DNA of 64,000 nucleotides from Aureococcus anophagefferens (taxonomy: Eukaryota > Sar > Pelagophyceae > Pelagomonadales > Pelagomonadaceae): NCBI RefSeq assembly GCF_000186865.1, contig NW_008705565.1, forward strand, positions 1,697,686 through 1,761,685, in the 5' to 3' direction. Both the position numbers and the translations under genes were made by a program. This document shows, piece by piece, positions 9,100 to 18,822 of the stretch. Under the pieces are notes generated by a model. That model was not told the origin of the DNA, did not search any database, and was given only the letters and a program-made list of their open reading frames with translations. Position 1 is the stretch's first letter. Every line of letters begins with the position of its first letter.

Positions 9100-11824
9100 A
9101 TGGCCTCCAAACTTCAGTCCGCTCTCCTCGCGCTCGCCCTGCTCTCCGGCGACGCCAAGACCCTCAGCGGCAACCGCCGCCTCGCCGACCGCCTCGACGT
9201 CGCCAAGATCGCCGAGGACGCCGAGGAGGGCAAGCTCTCGAGCCGCGTGCTCTTCAAGATCGACGACGACCACCGCGACGACGCGGCGGCCGTCGCCGAC
9301 AAGGTCGCCACGATCCTCGAGTGCGACGCCGCCCCCACCCGCGTCTTCCGCGACGCGGGCAAGTTCGAGCGCGGCCACAAGGCCGCGGGCCTCGACCTGC
9401 ACTACCAAGTCGAGTGCGGCAAGGGCGCGGCCGCGTCCAAGGAGACCTTCGAGGCGCTCATGAAGTTCCTCGACAGCGACGACCAGCAGGGCGTCGCGCT
9501 CGTCGAGCCCGAGTACAACGAGGAGCTCCTCTGGACGCCCAACGACCCCTCGCTCTCAACTCAGGATCACTACCCGGCCATCATGCTGGAACAAGCGTGG
9601 GACTATTCCACGGGCTCGGCCGACGTCGTCGTCCAGGTCCTCGACACGGGCATCGACATGTCCCACCCGGACCTCCAGATGAACATCTGGAAGAACCCCG
9701 GCGAGATCTGCGGCAACGGCATCGACGACGACAACAACGGCTACGTCGACGACTGCCACGGCTACAACCACGCCGACGACACGGGCACGGACCTGCTCGG
9801 CAACCACTGGCACGGCTCCCACTGCGGCGGCACGATCGCCGCCGACTCGAACAACGGCGTCGGCGTCGCGGGCGTCGCGGGTGGCGACGGCTCCGCCAAC
9901 TCCGGCGCCAAGCTCATGATCTCGGTCGGCTTCGGCAAGACGGCCACCGGCGGCTTCGCCGAGGCCCTCCTCTACGGCGCGGACATGGGCGCGCAGATCT
10001 CGTCGAACTCGTGGGGTGCCACGCGGCGTCCGTGACGTTATTTTCGAGAGACTTTGACCGGGTGATCAATCACCGACGCATTCAATCCTAGGTTACACTT
10101 CCCCCGGCTACGTCGCTCAGTCGATTCTCGACGCCATCGACTACTACAACGCCGTGAACGGCATCGTCGTCTTCGCCGCGGGCAACAGCAACAGCGAAAG
10201 CGACTACTACCCCGGTTTCTACTCCGGCACGGTCGCCGTCTCCGCGGTCGAGGACAACGGCGTCCGCGCGTCGTTCTCCAACTACGGCGACTGGATCGAG
10301 ATCTCCGCGCCCGGCGTGAGCGTGTACTCAACGATGATGGGCACGTCCTACGGCTACGCGTCCGGCACGTCCATGGCCTGCCCCCACATCGCCGGCGTCC
10401 TCGCGCTCGGCAAGTCTTTCAGCCCCACCATCGCGAACGACGTGCTCCTCGACTGCCTCTACACGACGGCCATGGACATCGATCCCGACAACGGCGCCTA
10501 CGCGGGCAAGCTCGGCGCGGGCATGGTCGACGCCGCCCACTTCATGGAGTGCGTCCACGAGTCGGCGGACGAGCCGCCCGTGGAGACGCGCAAGCCGACG
10601 GCCAAGCCGACGCCGGGCAACGACAAGCCCTGCTGCGTCGACCGGTCGGGCGAGTGCGAGCACATGTGGTGGAACGGCCATCTCCAGACGCAGGACAAGT
10701 GCGAGGCCTTCCACGACGGGCTCTGCGAGTGGATCTGCGACGACGACGAGCCGCGCAAGCCGACGGCCAAGCCGACCCCCATCGACGACGAGCCGCGCAA
10801 GCCGACGGCCAAGCCGACCCCCATCGACGACGAGCCGCGCAAGCCGACGGCCAAGCCGACGCCGGGCAACGAGAAGCCCTGCTGCGTCGACCCCACGGGC
10901 GAGTGCCAGCACATGTGGTGGAACGGCCAGCTGCAGACGCAGGACAAGTGCGAGGCCTTCCACGACGGGCTCTGCGACTGGATCTGCGACGACGACGAGC
11001 CGCGCAAGCCGACGGCCAAGCCGACGCCCATCGACGACGAGCCGCGCAAGCCGACGGCCAAGCCGACCCCCATCGACGACGAGCCGCGCAAGCCGACGGC
11101 CAAGCCGACGCCGGGCAACGAGAAGCCCTGCTGCGTCGACCCCTCGGGCGAGTGCCAGCACCAGTGGTTCGACGGCTTCCTCCAGACGCAGGACCGCTGC
11201 GAGGCCTACCACGGCGGCGACCTGTGCACGTGGATCTGCGACGACGACGAGTGGCAGCACGACGACGACGACGACGACGACTCGGCGTACTCCTATTCGT
11301 ACTCGTACGATTTCGACGACGACTGGCTCGAGCCGACCGCGGCGCCGAGCCCGATGCCGACCAAGAAGACGCCCAAGCCCACGTCGCGCCCCACGGAGAA
11401 GCCCACGCCCAAGCCCACGTCGCGCCCCACGGAGAAGCCCACGCCCAAGCCCACGTCGCGCCCCACGCTGAAGCCGACGCCGAACCCGACGCCGAAGCCG
11501 ACGCTCAAGCCGTTCCCGCCCGTCAAGGACGTGAAGCTGACGATGCACCGCAAGGTCGGCAAGTTCGCCGTCGCGTCCTGGACCTACGAGGACGGCGACG
11601 CGTCGCAGTTCGTCGTCGAGTTCCAGACGCAGGCCGACGAGACGTGGAAGCGCGTCGACGAGGCGCGCGTCTACTTCGACGAGAAGGACGAGCGCTTCTA
11701 CCAGATCATCATGGCCCCGTGCAACACCAAGGCCAAGGTCCGCGTCAAGACGTCCTCCGACCCGGACGGCGCCACGCCGTGGGTCTACTCCAACGTCCGC
11801 AAGATGAAGTGCTGGAACCGCTAA
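9100..11824 (+). CDS. Secreted subtilisin-like serine protease 2 with Cys-rich tandem modules
   Basis: Exons 9100-10015 and 10092-11824 give 882 residues. After the signal peptide and propeptide comes an S8 catalytic domain very similar to the paralogue at 5445: Asp ~182 in [13 protein letters not shown], His ~238 in HGSHCGGT, Asn in FAAGNSNS, Ser ~397 in SGTSMACPH. Three near-identical Cys-rich modules follow (nt ~10617-10740, 10860-10998, 11107-11250), each with CCVD..GEC, a W-rich NGxLQTQD stretch and CxWICDDDE. They are separated by KPTAKPTP repeats. Then come a Tyr/Ser/Asp patch, [12 protein letters not shown] repeats and the fibronectin-like C-terminal domain ending KMKCWNR. The single 76-nt GT-AG intron occupies the same position as intron 1 of the paralogue. 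The modules may bind substrate or cell wall (inference). Confidence 0.93.
10617..11250 (+). repeat. Three tandem Cys-rich modules plus KPTAKPTP repeats
   Basis: Three copies of a ~43-codon Cys module alternate with short KPTAKPTP units inside the protease gene. DNA identity between copies is high, so the duplication or homogenisation looks recent. The third module has diverged ([15 protein letters not shown]). Confidence 0.85.
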
Positions 11825-11942
11825 GCGCGGCAGCAAGCACCAAGCAAGAGCGCCCGCCCGCCCGTCCGCCCCAGCGCGGCCCGAGGCCAGAGGCCCATTT
11901 TCGCGCGAACGCGCTCGTAAAATGGAGAACAGCACCCAAACC

Positions 11943-13335
11943 TCAGGACGCGAGGAACGCGCGCAGCACGTCGAAGGTGCGCGCGGGCTGCGTCGCCGGG
12001 CACATGTGGCCCGCGCCGTGGATCGTCTCGAAGGTCAGACCCTCGAACTTGACGGTGTAGCCCGCGAGCTGGCCGTCGAGGAGCCGCGGCGCCCACTCGT
12101 CGAGCACCTCGCGGCCGAGGGACCAGATCCACTTCTGGCTGCCCATCGTCGCGCAGATGGAGTCGTCGTCGCCGCTGTAGACGAGGACCTTGAGGTGCGG
12201 CGCGCGCGCGTAGATCTCGTCGTAGACGGGCATCATGGGCCGGGCCGCGTCCGTGAAGTTGTAGGCCGCGGACACCGCGTCCGAGCACTCGCCCCACGTC
12301 GCGTTCGAAGACACGTGGATGGCCGCGCGGACTTTCGGGTCGTTGAGGTAGGCCGCGCCGTAGTCCGAGGCGCAGGGCTCGTAGGCCTTGAGCGGCGCCG
12401 ACGACACCGCGGAGAGCAGCGCGTGGCGTTCCCGGCGGCCCGCGGCCCTCGCGCCGTCGAGGCACGTGGGAAAGTCGAGCGCGTAGGGATCCGCGGCCTC
12501 GACGAGCGTCGAGAACGTGTCTTCCAGCTCGACGCACGTCGCGTTCGGCTCGCAGTGCGGGTCCTCGGGCGGGCAGTCGACGTCGCCTGCGGAAACAGAG
12601 TCCGGAACGCGCGCGCGCGTCGAGACGCGGCGGCGCGCAGGCGTTTTCCAGGTAGCTCTCCCAGAGCGGCAGGGGCAGGAGCTGGTGCGCGGCCCAGGTG
12701 CCCCACTGGCCGTAGTCGCGGTAGGGCATCCACGTGAGCGGGTTGCCCACGGCGAAGCCCCCGAAGTTCGGCGTGCCGCGCTTCACGAGCTCCAAGGCCA
12801 GCGTCGGCAGGTAGTGGCCGCCGTAGGACTCGGACGTGAGGTAGAGCGTCCGGCCCGCAAAGTCCGGGAAGCGCTGGCGCCAGCGCGCGACGAAGTTCGC
12901 GTTGTCCCTCGCGACCATGCCGTCGTCGTAGTAGTCCATGGCGCCCGTCGAGAAGCCGACGCCCGCGGGCTGCTCGATGAAGAGCATGTTCGCGAGCTTG
13001 TTCCACGCGTAGTCGCGGCGGCCGAGCGTCCCGTCCGCGTGGGGCACGAAGGGGCCCATCTCGCTGATGAAGCCGCCGAGGCCGCTGCAGCCGGGCCCGC
13101 CGTTGGTCCAGAGCAGCACGGGTGCCGTCGACGGGTTGTACTCGGACTCGACGAACCAGAAAAAGAGCTGGCGCGAGCCGTCGCTGTCGTCCGTGACGTC
13201 GACGTAGCCGCTGTGCATCTTGAACGGGATGCCGCCCGTGACGCCGGGTAAGGTTGTGATTTCTTCCGCATTGGCGACGAGCAGCGCGGCGGCTGCGACG
13301 AGCGTCGAGAGCGCTGGCACGGAGAGCGAGACCAT
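11943..13335 (-). CDS. Serine carboxypeptidase (peptidase S10)
   Basis: Exon 1 runs 13335 to 12639 and exon 2 12586 to 11943, giving 446 residues. A signal peptide (LSTLVAAAALLVANA) leads into an S10 fold: NGGPGCSG oxyanion region, catalytic Ser in ESYGGHYLP (~170), Asp in YSGDDDSICATMG (~371), His in GAGHMCPA (~424). The length matches the family. The 52-nt intron uses a GC donor; no GT donor in the area keeps the frame. The gene converges with subtilisin 2, the stops being 118 nt apart. It is likely lysosomal or secreted and would trim C-terminal residues from peptides released by endoproteases such as its neighbours. Confidence 0.92.
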
Positions 13336-14079
13336 CGCAAGGAGAGCAGGGCAACAAGACGAGAGGAGTTCAGCGTCGGCCTGCCGAACACGCCGAGAAG
13401 CAGCGGCGCGCGCCGCGCCATGGCTGCAGCGTCCGTTCGACGAATCGGAGCTGTCTCAGCACGGCCGGCCTGCGTGGCCGCCACGCACGGTCCCACGCAG
13501 TGGCCGCTGCGCCGCTGCGCGCACGCGCGCGAGTCCGCGTAGCCTCGTCTCCCACCGTTGTGGCTGTTCGTCGTCAGCTGCATGTCGCGCACGCTCGTGT
13601 CGCGCACGCTCCTGACGCTGCGAATCGCGCCGGGGAGTTGAGTCGCGCTGGCCACCTCCCCGACGCAGCCGACGGCTGCGAGGTCGAAGGGCGCGTGCTC
13701 GAACGTCGACGATGACGAGGAAATGGTCCAGAACGGGCCCGGTATGGACGCGCGGCGACTGCATCGACGCTGCGGCTGCGTCAACGCTGATCCAAGAATG
13801 CAAGCAGAGTCACGTCGCCGCGTTAAATGGGGGTGGCGTCAAATATTTCTTTACACGTGCTCTAACTTAGTAAGTTACCCTCCAGTTTCGAGAGGCTCCC
13901 AGTCGCCGCGCTCGGCTACGATATCCGCGGCTTCGACTCCGCGACAACCAACACGTCGCCACCGTCGCCGCTGAGGGCGTGGCGCTCATGGACGAGGCAG
14001 TCATCGGCTTCACGCGCGCCTTCAAAGCCCTCTTCAACAAGCTCTTCAACGCGCCAGTTTGCCCTCAGTTTCAAGCACA
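13336..14079. other. Intergenic between divergent genes
   Basis: This ~740-nt promoter-side region has patches of lower GC (13800-13900). A short open stretch from 13988 (DEAVIGFTRAFKALFNKLFN) looks protein-like, but I could not connect it to the downstream gene. No gene is called. Confidence 0.4.
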
Positions 14080-15294
14080 ATGGGCGCCGCGTCGAGCAGC
14101 GAGCTCCAGGTCGCGAAGACCGCCGTGAGGAAGCTCACGGAGGAGCTGCGCACGTCGCAGCAGCTCGCCGCGGTCCACGAGCAAGCGTTGCAGGCCGCAC
14201 AGAGCAAGGCCGTCGTCGACGCCGCCACGACCTCCGCCGCGGCCGCCGAGGCCGCCGCCGCCCGAAAAAACGTCGCCGAGAAGAAGGACCTCGAAGCAAA
14301 GCTGCGGCAGACGCGCGAGGAGGCGGACGCGCAGCGGGCGCAGGTCCGCGCGGTCCGCGCGGAGCTCGAGTCCGTGCGCGACGAGCTCCGATCCGCCGCG
14401 GGCGACGCCAAAATCGCGGACCTCCGCGAGACGCCGCGGGGCGCGCGGGGCGACGAGGCCAAGGCCGCCGCCGCGCTGGTGCGCGACGCGTCGGCGGCGC
14501 TCCTCGACGGCGACGCGGCGGAGAAGGAGACGCACGCGGTCTTCGGCGAATTGCTCGCGTCGTTCGGCGGCAAGCGGCTCTACCGCGCGGACCCGCGGAC
14601 GCTCTGGACGGGCACGCGGCTCTGGGAGAAGCAGCGCGCGTTCCGCGAGGACCGCGCGGCGGAGATCGCCAAGGCGAAGTCGAGCTCGCCCGCGGGCTGG
14701 CCCGGCGCGATCTCCGTCGTCGAGACCGTCGGCGACGACGTCGCGGCCGTCGTCGACGGCCAGCACCGCCTCGGCGCGGCCTGGCTGTTGGCGGCGTCGG
14801 ACGCGGGCCTGCCGCCGCGCCTCGCGGAGATCGTGGTGGAGGTCTACGGCCCGCTCGCCGACGGCGACGTGCACGCGCTCTTCGCCGAGATCAACAAGGC
14901 GGAGCCCGTGGCCCTCGTGGACCTCGAGGCCGGCGGCGCGTCGGACGACGTCCGCGCGGCGCTCGATTCCGCCGCGGCGGCGCTCGCGGCCGAGTACCCG
15001 GACATGTTCAAGCCGTCGAAGAACTGCCGCGCGCCGCACGTCAACGTCGACAGCCTCCGCGACGAGCTCTTCCAGGCGGGCATCCTCGACGTCGTGTCCC
15101 ACGGCGACCTCCTGCCCTGGCTCAGGGAGCGCAACGCGGCGCTCGCGGCCTACGGCGACGACCAGTGGCTCGACCCGGCGTTCCGCTGCCGCGCGTCCGC
15201 GCCCGCGGCGCGGCGGAAGGCCCTCGACAAGGCCCGGGCCCACGGCCTCTTCCTGGGCATGACCTGGGACTGGCTCTACGCGTCGAAGTCGTAA
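14080..15294 (+). CDS. DGQHR / ParB-like domain protein with N-terminal coiled coil
   Basis: 404 residues from the ATG at 14080 (context AGCACAATGG). Residues ~1-130 are an Ala/Glu/Lys-rich coiled coil. A DGQHR-type signature, AAVVDGQHRLGAAWLL, lies near residue 225. About 40 residues later comes EINKAEPV, the second conserved patch of ParB/Srx-fold DGQHR proteins. The C-terminal part (FKPSKNCRAPHVNVD...) continues the domain. In bacteria, relatives occur in ParB and DndB-type systems; relatives also occur in large DNA viruses. A eukaryotic role is not established. Single exon. Foreign origin is possible, but codon use matches the host. Confidence 0.75.
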   Translation: MGAASSSELQVAKTAVRKLTEELRTSQQLAAVHEQALQAAQSKAVVDAATTSAAAAEAAAARKNVAEKKDLEAKLRQTREEADAQRAQVRAVRAELESVRDELRSAAGDAKIADLRETPRGARGDEAKAAAALVRDASAALLDGDAAEKETHAVFGELLASFGGKRLYRADPRTLWTGTRLWEKQRAFREDRAAEIAKAKSSSPAGWPGAISVVETVGDDVAAVVDGQHRLGAAWLLAASDAGLPPRLAEIVVEVYGPLADGDVHALFAEINKAEPVALVDLEAGGASDDVRAALDSAAAALAAEYPDMFKPSKNCRAPHVNVDSLRDELFQAGILDVVSHGDLLPWLRERNAALAAYGDDQWLDPAFRCRASAPAARRKALDKARAHGLFLGMTWDWLYASKS

Positions 15295-15351
15295 GTGTGT
15301 GTGTCGATAAAAAGGCAGTTAATCCGCCCCGCGAACGTGACGCGCGCCTTG

Positions 15352-16125
15352 TCATCGCCGGGCGTAGGTGTGGTTGTACTTGGCGCACCAGGTCGCGAAG
15401 ACGTCGGGCTCGAGGGCCGCGGCGGCCTGGGGGTTGCCCGAGTACGCGTCCCACTCGTCGTCTTTCCAGTCGTAGTAGAAGTAGTGGTGGTAGACGTCGT
15501 CGCAGGTCGCCTCGGAGGCGTTGCAGGCCTCGCAGCGCGCGTGGTAGGCGCAGGCGCCGCCGAAGTTCATCACCGCGAGGCGCCGCCGGCCCGGCGACAC
15601 CGGCGTGTAGTTGCCGGCGCACGCGGCCTCCAAGTTCGCGTAGATGTCCCAGACGCAGTACGCGCCCCAGCCCTGCTCGCAGGCCACGTTGCACCAGTCG
15701 TAGCAGGCCGTGCCGTTGACGCAGGTCGTGTAGGACGCCGTCGTCGCGTCGTCGTCCTCGGACGCCGCGCCGTCGACGGAGAACGTCTTGTCGCCCTTGT
15801 AGCAGAAGCCCCAGTCCTGGCTCTTGCACGTCGTCGCCGAGTAGACGACGTCGTCGTCGTACTCGGAGCAGGTCACGTTGTAGGGCGACGCGAGGAAGCG
15901 CTCGGCGCCGTCGTCTAAACTCTCTTCGACGTCCGCGACGGCGTAGTAGATGCCGACGACGACGCAGGGGAGGACGACGGCCACGGCGACGCAGGCGCAC
16001 TTGCGCCGCCGCTTCGTGCGCAGCAGGTGCGTCCAGGGCTGGGGCTGCTGCTTCACGACGGCGAACTGCTTCTCGCCGGGCCCGAGGAGCGGGTCGGCCT
16101 CGGCGGGCTGGTTCCTGCGAGCCAT
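15352..16125 (-). CDS. Cys-rich type II membrane protein, unknown function
   Basis: 257 residues from the ATG at 16125 (MARRNQPAEADPLL). A short cytoplasmic N-terminus with basic KRRRK precedes one transmembrane helix (~46-68, VAVAVVLPCVVVGIYYAVA). The ectodomain has about 15 Cys residues spaced as CxxxC pairs and several NxT/S sequons. The frame stays open upstream of 16125 into a repetitive element, so the Met nearest the hydrophobic helix was chosen. No family is recognised. Confidence 0.7.
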   Translation of the reverse strand: MARRNQPAEADPLLGPGEKQFAVVKQQPQPWTHLLRTKRRRKCACVAVAVVLPCVVVGIYYAVADVEESLDDGAERFLASPYNVTCSEYDDDVVYSATTCKSQDWGFCYKGDKTFSVDGAASEDDDATTASYTTCVNGTACYDWCNVACEQGWGAYCVWDIYANLEAACAGNYTPVSPGRRRLAVMNFGGACAYHARCEACNASEATCDDVYHHYFYYDWKDDEWDAYSGNPQAAAALEPDVFATWCAKYNHTYARR

Positions 16126-16184
16126 GACACAGCCCGGGCGGCACGTTTGGCCTGAGAGAATTAAACGTAAACCAAGATTCTCTG

Positions 16185-16612
16185 GAGGGGCCCCTAGGCA
16201 ACGCGCGGTCTGGGCGTCTTTCGCTAAGTCCCCGGGCAGTCTCCGCCAGGTCCTCCGGCGTCTCCGGCGCGTCTCGGAAGTCGCGTCTTGGCCGCGTCTG
16301 GGGCGTCTCGGCCGCGTCTGGCGGCGTCTGGCCGGCGTCTGGGCCGGCGTCCCGCGTCTGGGCTGCGTCTCTCGCGCGTCTCTCGCGTCCCGCGGGTCTG
16401 GCTTCGGTCCCGGGGTCGTCTTTCGTGGTCGTGGGTTCGGTCCTGGGGTGGTCTCTGGCGTCTTTTTTTTCGCGTCCCGGCCGCGTCCCGCGTCTCCGGC
16501 GCGTCTCGGCCGCGTCCCGGGGCGTCTTGGCCGCGTCCTGCCGCGTCCCGGAACTCGCGTCTCCCGCGTCTCGGCCGCGTCTGCAAGACGCAACGTTGCC
16601 TAGGGGCCCCTC
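16185..16612. mobile_element. MITE-like element with 19-bp terminal inverted repeats and GCGTC-rich core
   Basis: GAGGGGCCCCTAGGCAACG at 16185-16203 is repeated as its exact reverse complement at 16594-16612. Between them are ~390 nt of imperfect repeats on the theme (C)CGCGTCTCGG/CCGCGTCTGG. TCTCTGG occurs at both edges and may be a target duplication. No transposase is present, so this would be a non-autonomous element or a large stem-loop. Confidence 0.65.
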
Positions 16613-16978
16613 TCTGGTAGCCGCAAACCTCGAATTTTCTGTGGCTGAGAGCTCCAAACTCCAAACTTCTGTGGCTCAGAGTTCCCGACGAGAGAGCTCC
16701 AAACCCAAACCTTGTGGCGTATATGAGGCGTCGACAAGTCTCAAACGCAAACCAAGGATTTTCCAACCCTCCAAACCTCAAACCTCAAACGTGCCGCCCC
16801 GGCCGTCATGACGTCGCGATGCACGGAAATGGGGCAGCGTGTTTTATTGAAGTGTTGATCGACCCCAGGCCTACCCAGGCCAAAGTTGCCGTCGAGCCTC
16901 GCTCTCGCTCTCGGCGACGATCTCGTATAGGAGCTGCGCTTGCTTGACAACGCGGCCAACGAGACCGACAGCTCAACG
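16613..16978. other. Upstream region of ribosomal P2 gene
   Basis: AT-richer spacer with repeated CTCCAAAC and TCTGTGGCT words and a CGTATATGAGG stretch near 16714. No gene is seen; it likely holds the P2 promoter. Confidence 0.4.
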
Positions 16979-17266
16979 ATGAAGTACGTCGCGACCTACC
17001 TCATGCTCGTCCTCGGCGGGAACGAGTCCCCGTCGGCGGCCGACGTGACGACGGCGCTCGAGGCCGTCGGTGCGGCGCAGCGCCGCGAAAACGAGAGAGA
17101 GAGCGGGGGCGCGGCGCGCGCGCGCGGCGGCGGCCCGGGGGCCCACGCGGCGTCGCCCCGCAGGTGTCGAGGTCGACCAGGCGGACCTCGGGCGGCTCAT
17201 TTCGTCGATGGAGGGCAAGGACCTCGCGGAGGTGCTCGCGGCGGGCAAGGAGAAGCTCGCCAAGTT

Positions 17267-17309
<43 letters not shown>

Positions 17310-17432
17310 GGCGGCGGCGGCGACGCGCCCGCCGAGGAGGAGAAGAAGGAGGAGGAAGAGGAGGAGGAGATCGACATGGGCGGCGGCATGGACATGTTCG
17401 GCGCCGAGGAGGGCGGCGGCGACGACTACTAG
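16979..17432 (+). CDS. RPLP2: 60S acidic ribosomal protein P2
   Basis: Exons 16979-17069 and 17164-17432 give 119 residues. The start MKYVATYLMLVLGGNESPSAADV is diagnostic of P2. Exon 2 continues VEVDQADLGRLISSMEGKDLAEVLAAGKEKLA, then an uninterrupted poly-Gly hinge of about 18 residues and a Glu/Lys-rich acidic tail. The stalk protein binds elongation factors on the large subunit. The 94-nt intron is GT-AG. The usual C-terminal end (DDDMGFGLFD) is replaced by IDMGGGMDMFGAEEGGGDDY, a modified and extended version. Confidence 0.93.
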
Positions 17433-17730
17433 GCGCGCGTCTCCGGCCCCGATCGTAAAGCAACCTTCGCAAGATGATGTTTCTGCGGTGTGCGGGCGCG
17501 GCGCGGGCGGGCCGGCGGGGGCGTTGGCCGCGGGCGCGGCGGCGGCGGCGAGACGGGCGGCGAACCGCGAGCCGCGGCGGACCGCGCGGCTCGTCGGCAC
17601 GCCGCCGTCGTCGTCGTCGCGGGAGGCGCCGGGAGGAATGCCTCTCGCGCTTCGCCTCCTTCCGAGCGTGGGGAGGCGTGGTGAGGGCGTTCGGAGGGCA
17701 TGCTGAAGCCGAGGGTGCCAGCTTGTGAGC
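17433..17730. other. Intergenic GC-rich spacer
   Basis: Spacer between P2 and the pseudouridine synthase. It is very GC-rich, with nothing recognisable in it. Confidence 0.4.
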
Positions 17731-18789
17731 ATGGCCACCGCCTGCGGCCTCGGCCCGAGGTCACGCTGCAACGGCAAGGCCGTCGAGGAGCTTCTCTCCG
17801 GCAGGCTCAAGGTGGAGCCGGAGGACTTCGTCGTCGACGAGGTCTCTCTGGCCGGCGAGGTCGCCTCGGCGGCGGCGACGGCTCCTCGGGATGCGACGGC
17901 CCTCCTCGAGGCGCTCGCCGCGTACGAGGCGCGGCTCGTGAAGCGCAGCCGCGTGGACGAGACCGCGCCGTCCGGAGGCGCCGAGCCGGACGCGGCGCCC
18001 GCGGCGGACGCCGAGACGCCGGCGGACGACGCGGAGGAGGCGCGCGCGCCGGCGGGCGACGGCGACGGTGCGCCGGCTGCGGCGGCCGAGCCGGCGGCGC
18101 CCGCGGACGAGACGCCAATGGAGGACGGGCAAGTTGAGGAGGAGGCGCCAACGGAGGAAGTTGGGGAGGCGCCAACGGAGGAAGTTAAGGAGACGCCAAT
18201 GGAGGAAGTTGGGGAGGCGCCGGCCGCTCCGGAAGCGCGAACGTCCCCGCGACGGGCGCTCGAGGCCGCGGCGCTCGAGGCCGCGTTCCCCGCCGAAGCG
18301 CTCGCGGCGGCGGCGGCCTTCGAGGCGCGCGCGCTCGACGCGCTCGCCGGCGTCGCCCCAGTCGACGCCGTCGGCGGGGCCGTCGTCGCGCTCGCGGCCG
18401 TCGTCGACGACGAGGCCAAGCCCGCGCTCTACCGCTCGCTCGCGCGGCGGTTCCCCGCGACGGCGTTCCAGATCTCCAAGGACGCGCCCGAGGCGTCGTG
18501 CGCCGTCGACGCGCGCTTCGCGGCGCTCGGCGGCCTCCTGAGCCGCGGCGACCTCGTCGAGCTCGCGGCCTGGGCCAAGGCGCGCGACCAGACCCAACCC
18601 CCGGTCGCGGTCGCCGCGCCGCGGGACAGGGGCGCGCGGCGCGCGCTGCACACGGAGATCGGGAAGCAGGTCAAGGGCGCGGACACAAGCACGAGGGAGG
18701 GCCGGATCGTCGTGTGGTGGCGCGCCGAGAAGAAGGAGCGCGGGAAGGCCAAGAAGGCCGCGAAAAAGCGGAAGCGCGAGGTCGTCCTG

Positions 18790-18822
<33 letters not shown>

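Noticed and set aside
10617..11250. CRISPR-like repeat array
   Set aside because: The repeats are in-frame protein modules with conserved Cys codons, not short repeats with unique spacers.
13988..14079. Possible upstream exon of the DGQHR gene (DEAVIGFTRAFKALFNKLFN)
   Set aside because: No splice pair links it in frame to the main gene, and the ATG at 14080 is well placed.
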